64,000 nucleotides of DNA from Diogma glabrata (taxonomy: Eukaryota > Arthropoda > Insecta > Diptera > Cylindrotomidae). A program made the position numbers and the translations under genes. The notes beneath the pieces were generated by a model. The model saw only the letters and a program-made list of their open reading frames with translations, was not told the origin of the DNA and made no database searches. This document shows positions 33,151 through 43,180 of this stretch, in pieces (the first letter of the stretch is position 1; each line of letters begins with the position of its first letter). The stretch lies in assembly GCA_963693315.1 (NCBI GenBank), contig OY856186.1, positions 72,933,909-72,997,908 on the forward strand, in the 5' to 3' direction.

Positions 33151-34382
33151 CTCTCTCTCTCTGGCGTTTACATCCCATGAAGGGATTTTGCCGTCTGTGC
33201 CACCAGCTTCCAATCATCTCGTTCCATGACCAGTTGACCCCAGTTTCGACATCCTATATCACGAAGGTCTTGGATGATGTCATCACGCCAGCGTTGTCTA
33301 GGTCTTCCTCTTCGACGAACACCAGCTGGTTGTTGTTGGGACGCTTTTTTTATCATTCTTTCCAATGGAGCCCTTTCTACATGACCAAACCATCTAATCC
33401 GGTTGGATTTAATGAATCCGATTACATCGCAGCCTCCAAGAAGCTGTCTGATTTCATGATTCATTCGGATTCTATACTGATTTTCAGCAACTTTACATGG
33501 ACCATAAATTGTTCGTATGACTTTCCTCTCGAATGTTGATAAAAGTCTACAATCGGATGAAGTCAGTGTCCAGCTTTCACTTCCAAATGTGAGCACAGGT
33601 CGGATTAATGCTTTGTAAAGTGTGAGTTTGCACGACTGCGAAAGATGTTTGGATCGCAAAAGTTTTGAGTATGCGTAGAAAACTCTGTATGCGGCTGAGA
33701 CACGGGCTTTAATATCTGCCTGCATGTCATTTGACGATGTTATTACAGATCCGAGGTATTTGAAGTTTTCTACACGTTCCACTTCATAGTCGCCAGTATT
33801 CAGATTGCCGGGAGGTATATTCCTGGATGTTGTTAAAAGTTTAGTCTTGCCGGTGTTAATGCATAATCCAAGTCGTTTAGCATTTCTTTCAAGCTGAGAG
33901 AGACTATCCTTGATATCGCTTGTTCTACGTCCGAGAAGCACAATATCATCTGCATAGCCAAGAACTTGACTAGATTTGTTATATATGCAGTTTTGTGTCT
34001 CAATTCGGCTTTTTCTTATCGCGTACTCCAGCGCCAAATTAAATAGTATGGGCGCGAGTGCATCACCTTGTCGAACACCTGATGTTATATCGAAAGGATC
34101 AGAAACAGACCCTTCGATTACTATTCTACAATTTGATCCCGATGTTGTGAGCTTGCACAGAGAAACAAGTTTCTCTGGGATACCAAGGCATATGAGTGCG
34201 GACCAGAGGTTGTCGCGGATGATACTATCATATGCTTGCCTGAAATCAACGTAGAGCTGGTGAATGCTGATGTTGTACTCCCAACATTTTTCCAGAATCA
34301 TCCTTAATGTAAAACATTGATCTGTGGTTGAGCGGTTGGGACGAAAACCACACTGATAGTCACCTATGATAGATTCGGCGAA
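33151..34382 (-). mobile_element. RTE-like retrotransposon copy 2, nested in the Gypsy element
   Basis: It is a 1232-bp 5'-truncated insertion with a (CT)n/(GA)n 3' tail at 33151-33160 and a 9-bp duplication. Its sequence tracks 21949-23180 with few differences. It starts within RT and runs through the C-terminal region. Confidence 0.9.
33168..34382 (-). pseudogene. Reverse transcriptase C-terminal part of RTE-like copy 2
   Basis: The frame is open throughout and reads 'GDYQCGFRPNRSTTDQ', 'YVDFRQAYDSI', 'SGVRQGDALAPILF', 'LGYADDIVLLG', then the thumb and 'RWFGHVERA', 'RRRGRPRQRWRDDIIQDL' to a stop at 33168. Unlike copy 1 it keeps the usual Gln-Gly-Asp motif and has no frameshift in the tail region. 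Endonuclease and the first RT motifs are missing because of 5' truncation, so it cannot act alone. The first few residues of the open frame belong to the Gypsy host sequence. Confidence 0.85.
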
Positions 34383-35467
34383 GGGAAAGCTGCATGGAAG
34401 TATTTCTGGAAGACACCTGGGAGTCAATAAAGCCCTGGCTAAAGTAAGGGAGAGGTTTTATTGGGTAAGGTATCGAACCGACGTAGAGCAATGGTGTCGG
34501 CGATGTGATACTTGTGCGGCGAGCAAAGGACCAAAAACTAGAACTCGAGGAGAGATGCAACAGTACAATGTGGGTGCCCCAATGGAGAGAATTGCTATAG
34601 ACATCGCGGGGCCATTTCCGGAAACGTCAAAAGGTAACAAATACATCATGGTGGTCATTGATTACTTTACAAAATGGCCGGAAGCCTATGCAATACCGAA
34701 CCAGGAAGCAGTTTCGGTCGCGGAAACATTAGTCAATGAATGGGTTTGCAGATATGGAGCACCGCTCGAGTTGCATACCGGCCAGGGAAGGAATTTCGAA
34801 TCTCAACTGATGGAAGAGCTGTGCAGAACACTCGGCATTAGAAAAACACGAACTACACCTATGAACCCACAATCGGATGGCATGGTAGAACGATTCAACC
34901 GAACCATGGAAGAACATCTGTCAAAGGTAGTAGAAGCCAACCAAAGAAGTTGGGATAAGGATCTTCCGTTATTCTTGATGGCCTATCGTAGCGCAGTGCA
35001 CGATACGACATGTGAAACGCCAGCGAATATCATGTTCGGGAGACAACTACATCTTCCTAGTGACATTGAGTTCGGCATCCTTGGAGGCCTGGTATCCACG
35101 AAAACGGATTATGTGGGACAACTAAGGGAGAAGATGAATAAAATCCATCAACAGGTTCGAGACTACATTAAGATTGCCAGTGACAAAATGAAAACCAGGT
35201 ACGACATTAATGCAAATAGTGGCGGTTTTCAAGAAGGAGAATTGGTATGGCTATACAACCCCCAGGAGAACTAAGGGAAGATCACCCAAGCTGCAGCCAG
35301 ATTGGGAAGGCCCATATAAAATAATCAAACGAATTAATGATGTTATCTACCGCATCCAAAAGGGACCCCGTACCAAGATGAAAGTGATACATCTGCAAAG
35401 GTTGGCACCGTACCAAGGTAACAGCACCAATGCGATAGCTGATATTGTTCGGGACGAACAAAACTAA
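34383..35467 (+). pseudogene. Gypsy integrase, catalytic Asp lost, frameshifted
   Basis: The frame opens in the zinc-binding region (His-x5-His in 'HGSISGRHLG' and Cys-x2-Cys in 'CRRCDTC'), continues through the core with the first catalytic Asp in 'IAIDIAGPF' and the Glu in 'SDGMVERFN'. The second catalytic Asp is replaced: 'LHTGQGRNF' has Gly (GGC, 34780-34782) where Gypsy integrases have Asp. The frame ends at 35274 after 'WLYNPQEN'; a shift near 35255 restores the chromodomain-proximal C-terminus ('PKLQPDWEGPYKIIKR', 'VIHLQRLAPY') to a stop at 35467. The enzyme would join LTR cDNA to target DNA; this copy cannot. Confidence 0.85.
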
Positions 35468-35478
35468 ATGGAGGGCAG

Positions 35479-36085
35479 TGTAATAAACTTCGTCCAGAAT
35501 GGGTTAATTTAATTTAATCATAAATAACCAATACGTTCCGCCTAAATGTTTTCTACATTCAAAGATAAATTAAAAGTTAACTCCCTTTAACTAATACAAG
35601 TTGCATAAATTAATGTAAATTAAATTTGTTTACATTAATGAAATTAAAAGGAGGAGTGGCCTATTTTTTCTAGAAACAACTACAGTGAGTACCAGAATAT
35701 TCTGCTTATTTGTTTTTGAATATAAATAAGCGAACAATATATGAGATAGTCAGTTTTAATTTTGCAATTAAAAGTGTTTTACAAATATTCGAAAGTATAA
35801 GGAATAATCGGTGGTACTTGAGCCTGGGTACTAATAGTAAAAGAATCTGAACTTAGTGGAATAGTAAATACAGATTTTACGATTCCGGATATTGTTGATT
35901 CAAATTGTGGAAAAGCGGTGAAGTTTATCGGACATAAATTGGAGACCCTGGAATTTATTGTAAGGAAAAACGGAAGCTGCTGTAATTTGTTGACAAATAA
36001 AGTTTGAGATTCTGTTAACCAAAGATCTGTCTTTTACTGTCGTGTTTGTTCAATAATCTAAAAGAACCAACGAAGAGTCGTTACA
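35479..36085 (+). repeat. 3' LTR of the Gypsy element
   Basis: It has the same 607-bp sequence as the 5' LTR apart from one base seen, and is followed by the ATAT duplication. Confidence 0.95.
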
Positions 36086-36145
36086 ATATGTAAAAGAATA
36101 ATACATAATTTAAGAACTGATGAAACCCAGGTTGAAAACATGATC
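36086..36145 (-). repeat. Repeat 'X', copy 1, right part, with CTGATGA-GAAA motif
   Basis: 'atatgtaaaag' and 'taatttaagaactgatga' correspond, inverted, to 38130 and 37687-37705. At 36117-36137 stand CTGATGA, a small inverted repeat AACCCAGGTT and GAAAA, the arrangement of a hammerhead ribozyme core. Only the core is visible; see findings. Confidence 0.5.
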
Positions 36146-36240
36146 AAACTTGTTCAATGTAGGTAAAAGTGTGTTATTAAATTTTTTTAAAATCAACTAA
36201 TAACAAATTTTTATTTTCAGACTTTCAATATCACTGGATT

Positions 36241-36332
36241 TAAAAAAAAAAATAAAAAAAAGAAAAATAAAAAAAAAAATAAAAAAAAAAATATAAAAAA
36301 ATAAAAAAAAAAAACAAAAAAAAAAAAAAAAT
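36241..36332. repeat. A-rich simple repeat
   Basis: About 90 bases of A-runs broken by single T, G or C. Confidence 0.9.
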
Positions 36333-36929
36333 TAATAATTTGTTTAAGTATTGTGAAAAGATGATAATTTTCCCATTGAAAGTCTATGGGAACCGCTTTT
36401 CGGTGATTATTCCTCCGTAGTATGTCAAATTTTCAATATTTTTTTTTTGTAAACCATCTATGGCTAGATGTCGTCTTACATGCAAAATTTCATTTTGATA
36501 TCTTTAATAGTTTGGGTGGAGTATGTCCTCAAACGAAAATCCGAATCGGGGGAGAATGGAGCTACGCTCGCTTCGCTCCAATAAATACGTAAGCAATATT
36601 TTTGCGGTACAATTTAAAAATATTTGCTTCATCAAAAGTGTGGCAATATGTATATTGTAGGAAAGGTCTTGAGTAGTAAATGTGTCGAAAAATACTTATT
36701 TTTGAATTTTGACGATTTTTTTAGAAAAAATGGCAAAAATGTGATAATTGTGTTTTTTGAGTTTTTTGTTCGGTTATTTTTTTTTTTTTTTCAAGTTATT
36801 TGTTTCACAATTCAAAATCAATCTATATCAATTAATTAAACTCTGAAAAAATGTGTTGTAGCTATTTGGTTAGGAGGTCTATTTACAATTTCTATTTTCA
36901 ATGGCCGAATTTCGGCCACCGGGTGGTTC
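36333..36929. other. AT-rich spacer with a small GC-rich hairpin
   Basis: 'ggagctacgctcgcttcgctcc' (written here as ggagc...gctcc, near 36561-36582) can form a short stem and contains a 'gcgaagcgagc' string on the minus strand reminiscent of Helitron 3' hairpins, but no CTRR end is adjacent. Nothing else recognised. Confidence 0.35.
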
Positions 36930-37645
36930 CTAGTCAAATATAATTGTTACTATAAGGAAGTAATATTATTAGTAATAAAATAAAAAAATTTAAAACCAAA
37001 TATATAAAAGTATATTTTTAAATATTGCATTTTAATTCAAAAGATGATTTAATCTACTTTTGAATTAAAATGCAATATTTAAAAATATACTTTTTTATTC
37101 GCCTATATATTAAAGTGTTGCTTTATTACTGTGATTTGCGGCTTTAAAGTATCACTTTTCAACTATTTATTTTGTCGTCATAGCTACGTCCAAAAAAGTA
37201 AAACGCATTTGTATTTGTTTAAATTCTATGAAAAATAAATTTTTTTATCAAAGCAAGTTCAAAATTTCATTATCCAATTAAAATAGTTGTTATCATTTGT
37301 TGTCATAGAATTTGGAAAAAATAATAAATATTTTTTCAAAGGTTACTTGTTCCACATTTTTTTATTTTAAAATTTATAATTTTAATTTAGAATAAACAAC
37401 TTTTCTTAAAATATTTTGCTTGCGGCGAATAGAAAATAGTATATGATGCACGGACGTAAGCTATTTTGGACTTAATGTGGGTGCAAATCTCGGCTAGCGC
37501 CTCTATTTGCAAACTCCACATCCGTCCAAAATCTTTAGCTTTACGTCCTAGCATCATAATGTACTATTTTATATGTTTATTTTTAAATTTTTTTATTTTA
37601 TTAATAATAATTTTACTTCCTTATAGTAACAATTGTATTTGATTT
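36930..37645. repeat. Inverted-repeat element with nested hairpins
   Basis: 'attgttactataaggaagtaa' at about 36941 and the following ~70 bases recur inverted at 37560-37645, so the region is a ~715-bp inverted-repeat structure. Inside are a 38-bp perfect hairpin (37006-37043 with 37057-37094, 13-base loop) and an imperfect ~140-bp hairpin (37430-37568) whose arms share 'atgatgc', 'ggacgtaa' and 'ttttggac' and meet at 'ctagcgcctc'. No coding sequence is seen. A MITE or foldback element is likely. Confidence 0.65.
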
Positions 37646-37654
37646 TTATTTTTA

Positions 37655-38345
37655 ATGAAAATCGATTTCGACTACCGTCATCATCAGTTCTTAAATTATT
37701 ATTCTTTTTTAAATATTGTATTTTAACATATTAAATATTAAATACTTCTTCATTAACTTTATTTTTTATTACGTGATTTTTTTATTTACTAAGATATTTT
37801 TTTATCATCTATTATTATTTGTCAAAGTTTGTCATGGCTGTGGTGGCTAATACAACAGACAGGTAAAAATGACGTGGCTCATTGGATGGATTTTTTTTCC
37901 CAACGCTTGATAATAATGTTTTTTTTCAATCAAGATTTGTTTCCTAACATGTCAGGAGATTTGGTTTGAAAACGAATTACCCATAAATTTTTTTTATGCA
38001 AATGTTCAATAAATAATTGTTACAAAGATGATTTGAAACATTTTTTGCAATTTAATTTAAAATTTTGAGGTTATGCCAAAAACTTGTGCAGGCAAAAGTT
38101 GTAGATCTTTTAATTATCTACAACTTTTACATATAACTTTTTTTGATACAAGCTACAGATTTTGCAATATTAGCAAAAAACTCGTTTTTTTGGTCGTTAC
38201 GCGCTACATAAATTAATATTTTAAGAATAATAATTGAAAAGGTGCCATACTTTAAAAATTTGTTTTTGTCGTAAAACTTGACGGAGAATACAATAAAAAT
38301 TCTATGAACTTGATTCGTTTAGGGGGCGTTTATTAAAAATCTATT
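37655..38345 (+). repeat. Repeat 'X', copy 2
   Basis: Order of shared blocks, read inverted, is the same as in copy 1 (30434-30599 plus 36086-36145), with ~400 bp extra between 37715 and 38090. On the minus strand at 37687-37665 it carries CTGATGA, TGACGGTAGTC and GAAA, the counterpart of the motif in copy 1. A hairpin 'gttgtagat...atctacaac' lies at 38096-38125. Confidence 0.6.
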
Positions 38346-38689
38346 TAAACAATAAAATTGTTTATAACAATTTGAATTTGTTAATATTTTTTATAAAAAA
38401 TATTTTTTTCTCAAAGTTTAGTTCTTCAGCTACAAAAGTGTTTCTGATGAAAATTTTGTAGCTCTTACAGATTCGGAATTATGAGTTTTGGAAATTAGTC
38501 ACCAAGCCAAAAAACTCGATATTCTGAAATGTTTGATTATCAAAAATATAAACATTTCTTGGACACGTATCTCTTTTTTCGATATAGAAGCCGCAAAAAA
38601 AGTTTCAGTCAAATCGAATAGGTGTCTGAGTCAATCATATTGAGTGCCTACTGCCTATACCTATAGTACATACTTAAGATAACAAAAGT
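38346..38689. other. AT-rich spacer
   Basis: Nothing recognised. Confidence 0.45.
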
Positions 38690-38855
38690 TGCGCCAAGAT
38701 ACAGGCGATTGATGCACCATAACAATAATTCAATATTATGTAGAGGTTACGCCAATGTACCGACAATAGTTGATTTAAAGTAATTATTCAGTACAAGACA
38801 ATGCTTACGCCAGTGAACTAGCGATAGTTGAACACAAGTTATATCAAAAATCAAT
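38690..38855. repeat. ~59-bp tandem repeats
   Basis: Three units begin 'gttgcgccaa', 'gttacgccaa' and 'cttacgccag' near 38690, 38749 and 38807; they share 'gcgat(a)gttga' and 'cagtacaagacaatg'. A fourth, separate unit 'gttgcaccaatttataggcgataattga' (core 'aggcgataattga') lies at about 40645-40705. Confidence 0.6.
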
Positions 38856-40842
38856 ATCGAAGGCTCCAAAGCATTCACGTGTAACTAAATTTTGGAAAAA
38901 TTGAAAGGAAGCGCAAAAACCGATTTATTGTGATTCTAACCAAGCTTGAAAATAAAATTTTTATCAATAAATCAAAAAAAAATGTTTTAACATTTTCATT
39001 TATAATAACAGGCAATTCACATTTTAAAACATACACTGTTACAAATTAAAATTGTATGTGTGTATTTATATTTCTGCTATTAAAAAATAGATGACTCGAT
39101 ATGAATAAATTATCCAATTTTTAAGTCAAAGACATAGCTGTCTTTAATTACAAGCCTTATTGTTTTTTTCGTTAATTTTTTACATATCATACATATAGTT
39201 ATTCATGATGTTATATTTTTATTTTATTTACACAACAAAACCTTATATTGTTATTCTATTTACTCTATAAAGTTCTTTATGCTTCACAATGATATAAATT
39301 TGTTATAACGTCCTGGATACGCGATATATAAACACATTCATAAAAACCGGGGCGTTATGAGAGGGCATTATGAATTCATAATGCCCTCTGCCCTTAAGAC
39401 GCTAAAAAACTAAATAAAATTATTTTTACTGTAGTTTTGTCTACAAAATGTAAATAATTCTTATTCAATTTAAGCTAGTAAAAGATTTTTACATTTGTTT
39501 AAAAATGTTTAGCAACATTTTAGTTATTAAATGTTCATATAGTTTTCCAAAACTATCAAATTATTTTAAACGTCATACAATGTTTTTGTCATACGCTACA
39601 AAATTTAGCAGAATTTGTTTACTTAGCAACGTACAAACAACAAACATTTATTTTAAATTTCAAAATAGTTATTTTCTTGGCATACTATGATAAATTTCTT
39701 TTTTTGCATATTAATATAGACTAACAAATTAAATTCTTTCTTAGTTTTGAGCTTATTAAGTGAAGCATAAAATCTTGTATGCACCACTGGCGTTACTGGG
39801 TATTACGCCCATCAAGTGACATCTATCCCTCGGGCCAGAGGCCCTCGGGCTAGATTACGTCGCTTTCCGGGCGCAATAACCTACATAACGCCCTAGGTAC
39901 ATAAATAGCTATAAAATCATTAGATAATACATCTTTGAAGGTTTATTGTTTTTAAATTTTGCGTCTAGTAGGCTTATAACTAAAGACGCTTTGTACAGTT
40001 TTGATTTAGTTTTTGAATGGGTATGACGTTACGTAAATTCTTGATATATTTTACCACAACCTAAATTATTTTACGTAAAATAAATATTTTTTTTTCATTT
40101 TTGTTAAATAAATAGGTGAAATAATATTTTTTAAAAATATCTTAACACCAACTGTTTTTTATTATACTATTTAAAACGAATATATGAATATTATATATTT
40201 AACTATTATTATTTTTACAATTTTAATGTGAATTATCCGTAAATAATTCAAAAATAAATTAACGTCATCCTCCAAACAAAGACAAATTAACAGTAACAAA
40301 ATTATTTCATTCAATCAATTGATTGTCTTAACGGGTATTCTAGGATGGTTTATTCTAGTTAAGAAATTAGAAAGTAGATGGCTTTTAAAAAATTACTTTC
40401 GTCACTAGGTACGAAAGTAATTCGTATAGGTTTTTTTATCACCGGTGACGAAAAAGAAGTTTTCGATTCAATGAACCAACATCGAAAGTAGATTTTTTAT
40501 GTTGGGTAGCAGAAAAAATATTTTTTTTTATTTATTGATAACAATTTTTTGTGAAACTTATTTAGAATCGCAATAAATCGTTTTATCCATTTTTATAAAA
40601 TGTAGTTACACGTAAATGCTTTGTAGTTGTCGATATACTGCAGTAGTTGCACCAATTTATAGGCGATAATTGATCATAAGTAATTATACAATATAAGACA
40701 GTAAAATATATATCGTTGTTTGTTTTTTTTGTTCAAATCACTCCTGCCCGATACTCTTTCGATCATATTTAACCTCAAATAATAAACCATTTGGGAAATT
40801 AACTAAACGCCTCAATTTTTTTTTGGAAACTTCATGTATATA
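38856..40842. other. Spacer with small palindromes
   Basis: A perfect 30-bp palindrome centred on GAATTC is at 39360-39389, and a 12-bp-stem hairpin ('aattactttcgt'/'acgaaagtaatt') at 40391-40422. A GC-rich patch at 39785-39895 contains 'gccctcgggc' twice, and 'cataacgcc' inverted relative to 'ggcgttatg' at 39351. No coding motif is recognised; the 61-codon frame at 39505-39690 has none. Confidence 0.5.
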
Positions 40843-42134
40843 ACAGGTCGTTCAATAAGTCCGTAGGATAAGTAAGAAAAAAACAACATTTTGACAAAAC
40901 TCGATTTTTTTATTCAACATAGTTGCCTTCGAGGGCGATACAACGAGTATAGCGATTTTCCAACTTTTCTATACCACTTTTATAGTACGATTTCTCTTTC
41001 TCGTCAAAATAGGCCTCAGTTTCAGCGATTACTTCATCATTGGACTTAAATTTCTTTCCAGCAAGCATTCTCTTGAGATCTGAAAACAGGAATAAGTCGC
41101 TGGGGGCTAAATCTGGAGAATATGGTGGGTGGGTAAGCAATTCAAAGCCCAATTCATTCAATTTTGCCATCGTTTTCATCGATCTGTGACACGGTGCATT
41201 ATCTTGGTGAAACAACACTTTTTTCTTTTGCAAATGTGGCCGTTTCTTTGCGATTTCAGCCTTCAATCGATCCAAAAGTTCACAGTAATACTCGCTGTTG
41301 ATGGTGGTTCCTTTTTGGAGATAGTCGATGAATATTATTCCGTTCGTATCCCAAAATACAGACGCCATCACCTTACCGGCCGACTGTTGCGTCTTTGCTC
41401 GCTTTGGATTCGGTTCGTCGACTGCTGTCCACTCAGCTGACTGTCTTTTGGATTCTGGTGTGTAATTGTGAAACCATGTCTCATCCATTGTCACATATCT
41501 ACGATAGAATTCCCTTTTATTGCGGTTTAACAGTGCCAAAGACTCCTCCGAAGCATCGATTCGTTGTTGTTTTTGGTCGACTGTGAGCTCACGCGGCACC
41601 CAATTTGCACAGAGCTTTCGCATACCCAAATGTTCATGTAAAATGGTAAAAACACTACCATCTGCTACCTTTACAATGTCAGCTATTTCGTGCACCTTCA
41701 ATTTGCGATCGTTCATAACCAATTTGTGGATTTTTTTTATGTTTTCTGGAATAACAGCATCATTTGGGCTTCCACTGCGCTCTGCATCTTTTGTGCTGGT
41801 ACGACCACATTTAAATTCAGCCATCCACTTCTCTACCATTTGTCTCGATGGAGCAGAGTTTGGATAATGTTTATCAAGCCATTGTTTGGTTTCCACTGTA
41901 TTTTTTTTCATCAAAAAGCAATGCTTTATTAAAATTCGAAATTCACTTTTTTCCATTTTTTTTCAAAAACAAAAGTTGCTTCACACAAAATGCTATAACT
42001 CACGAATAAATAGTCAGATTGCTGTCAAATTTATACACGTATCGTTTGAAGGTTAGTACTAAATAAAAATCATATGGAAAACATTCTAGTAACGCCATCT
42101 ATGTGTCATCCTACGGACTTATTGAATGACCTAG
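40843..42134 (-). mobile_element. mariner transposon, complete
   Basis: The 1292-bp element has terminal inverted repeats 'aggtcgttcaataagtccgt' (left, from 40845) and the matching right end 'acggacttattgaatgacct' with one difference, and is flanked by TA on both sides (40841-40842, 42135-42136). It holds a single intact transposase frame. Length, termini and TA target are all standard for mariner. It sits directly next to the poly-(TTTA) end of a Jockey-like element. Confidence 0.93.
40910..41956 (-). CDS. mariner transposase, intact, 348 aa
   Basis: Transposase excises and reinserts the element at TA sites, acting in the nucleus as a dimer on the inverted repeats. The N-terminal ~110 residues are the paired helix-turn-helix DNA-binding region. 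The catalytic domain has Asp158 in 'TMDETWF', Asp252 in 'HQDNAPCH' and Asp287 in 'YSPDLAPSDLF'; 34 residues lie between the last two, giving the DD34D signature. The linker motif WVPREL is present at residues 119-124. Length matches full-length mariner transposases (~345 aa) and there is no stop or shift. All key residues are present, so the protein could be active; whether it is cannot be read from sequence. Confidence 0.95.
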   Translation of the reverse strand: MEKSEFRILIKHCFLMKKNTVETKQWLDKHYPNSAPSRQMVEKWMAEFKCGRTSTKDAERSGSPNDAVIPENIKKIHKLVMNDRKLKVHEIADIVKVADGSVFTILHEHLGMRKLCANWVPRELTVDQKQQRIDASEESLALLNRNKREFYRRYVTMDETWFHNYTPESKRQSAEWTAVDEPNPKRAKTQQSAGKVMASVFWDTNGIIFIDYLQKGTTINSEYYCELLDRLKAEIAKKRPHLQKKKVLFHQDNAPCHRSMKTMAKLNELGFELLTHPPYSPDLAPSDLFLFSDLKRMLAGKKFKSNDEVIAETEAYFDEKEKSYYKSGIEKLENRYTRCIALEGNYVE

Positions 42135-42156
42135 TAACGTAATAAACAATAATTAC

Positions 42157-42347
42157 TACGTCATTTTTTATTTATTTATTTATTTATTTATTTTCAAAAA
42201 TATAAATTTACATGAAAATAGAAGTTCGCATTATAATATAACATTGTAGACTAATAGACTAATAATCAGTTGATTATCAATATTATCAATAAAAAATAAA
42301 AAAAAATAAAAACTTAACAAAAACCAAAAAATATATATGTATGTATG
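42157..42347 (-). mobile_element. 3' end of a Jockey-like retrotransposon, cut off by the BEL insertion
   Basis: A run of about seven 'ttta' units (42165-42194) is the 3' tail on the minus strand. The following ~150 bases are 3' untranslated sequence, interrupted at 42348 by the BEL element and resumed at 48843. Confidence 0.65.
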
Positions 42348-42807
42348 TGTTCAAGATGTTCAACAGTGATACATAGTCAAGAATTCAAAATACAAATTAT
42401 AAATAGAACTAAGCCGCAACAAAAACCAAACTGATCGTTATTGAAGGTTGATGTCATTGAATCCATCTAGTATTCTATGTTTTGCTTATTATTCAAATTA
42501 ACTTACCAAATTGTAGTACTAAATTTAATATTTATTGTAACTTATTTATATTTATTTTATCATAAATGCAAACCTTAAATTTAATATTATAATTAGCAGT
42601 AGATGTCTCCTAACTAAATTTCAAGATTGCTTAATTATATACACTTTCTCTTTACAAAAGAGAATATGTAACGTAAAAAATTATTGTAAGATTATTGTAA
42701 AAAAATTTGCAACTCGTTCATTACAAAATTGACATTGAAACAAAGGCGATTAATAAAAAAAAAAATTAAATAAATTAAAAGGAATTTAATGAAACCAAGA
42801 TATTACA
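42348..42807 (+). repeat. 5' LTR of the BEL/Pao element
   Basis: It begins 'tgttcaagatgttcaacag' and ends 'accaagatattaca'; no difference from 48378-48837 was seen. Confidence 0.95.
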
Positions 42808-43180
42808 TGGTCCTTCGAAACCGGATATTCGGTGCCAAATCTAGCTTGGATCGAAAATTGTAAGTAAATTACTTATTATTACTTATAATATATAATAAAT
42901 CAAATTAATTAAAAGTGATTAATTCTAATTATGTGAGATAATTGAACAATATTTGTGTTAATTTAATCAAACATTACTTGGGTGAAAATTAAAAACATTG
43001 AATTATTTATTGAGAATTTGCATTGCATATATTGAAAATTCATATTCATATTAAAACAGTGATACAATTGAACTTTTGAGAAAATTTATTATCTTCATAA
43101 CCGTTAGCAAATTAGCATTATTTTATTGCATATCTTATCCAAGCTGGTTTGAGCGATAACCGATTTAAATATAATATAAG

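Larger units (their letters stand above)
30600..36085 (+). mobile_element. Non-autonomous Ty3/Gypsy LTR retrotransposon
   Basis: Two 607-bp LTRs, TG...CA, are flanked by a 4-bp ATAT duplication (30596-30599 and 36086-36089), as made by Gypsy integrases. A candidate primer site 'tggtgtcagaggtggga' follows the 5' LTR at 31208, and a purine tract 'atggagggcag' precedes the 3' LTR. The interior holds gag, then passes directly to the spacer before integrase: protease, RT and RNase H are absent. A second retrotransposon sits at 33151-34382. The near-identical LTRs point to recent movement, which must have used enzymes supplied in trans. Confidence 0.92.

Noticed and set aside
36555..36590. Helitron 3' end at the 'ggagc...gctcc' hairpin
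   Set aside because: No CTRR terminus follows at the expected distance on either strand.
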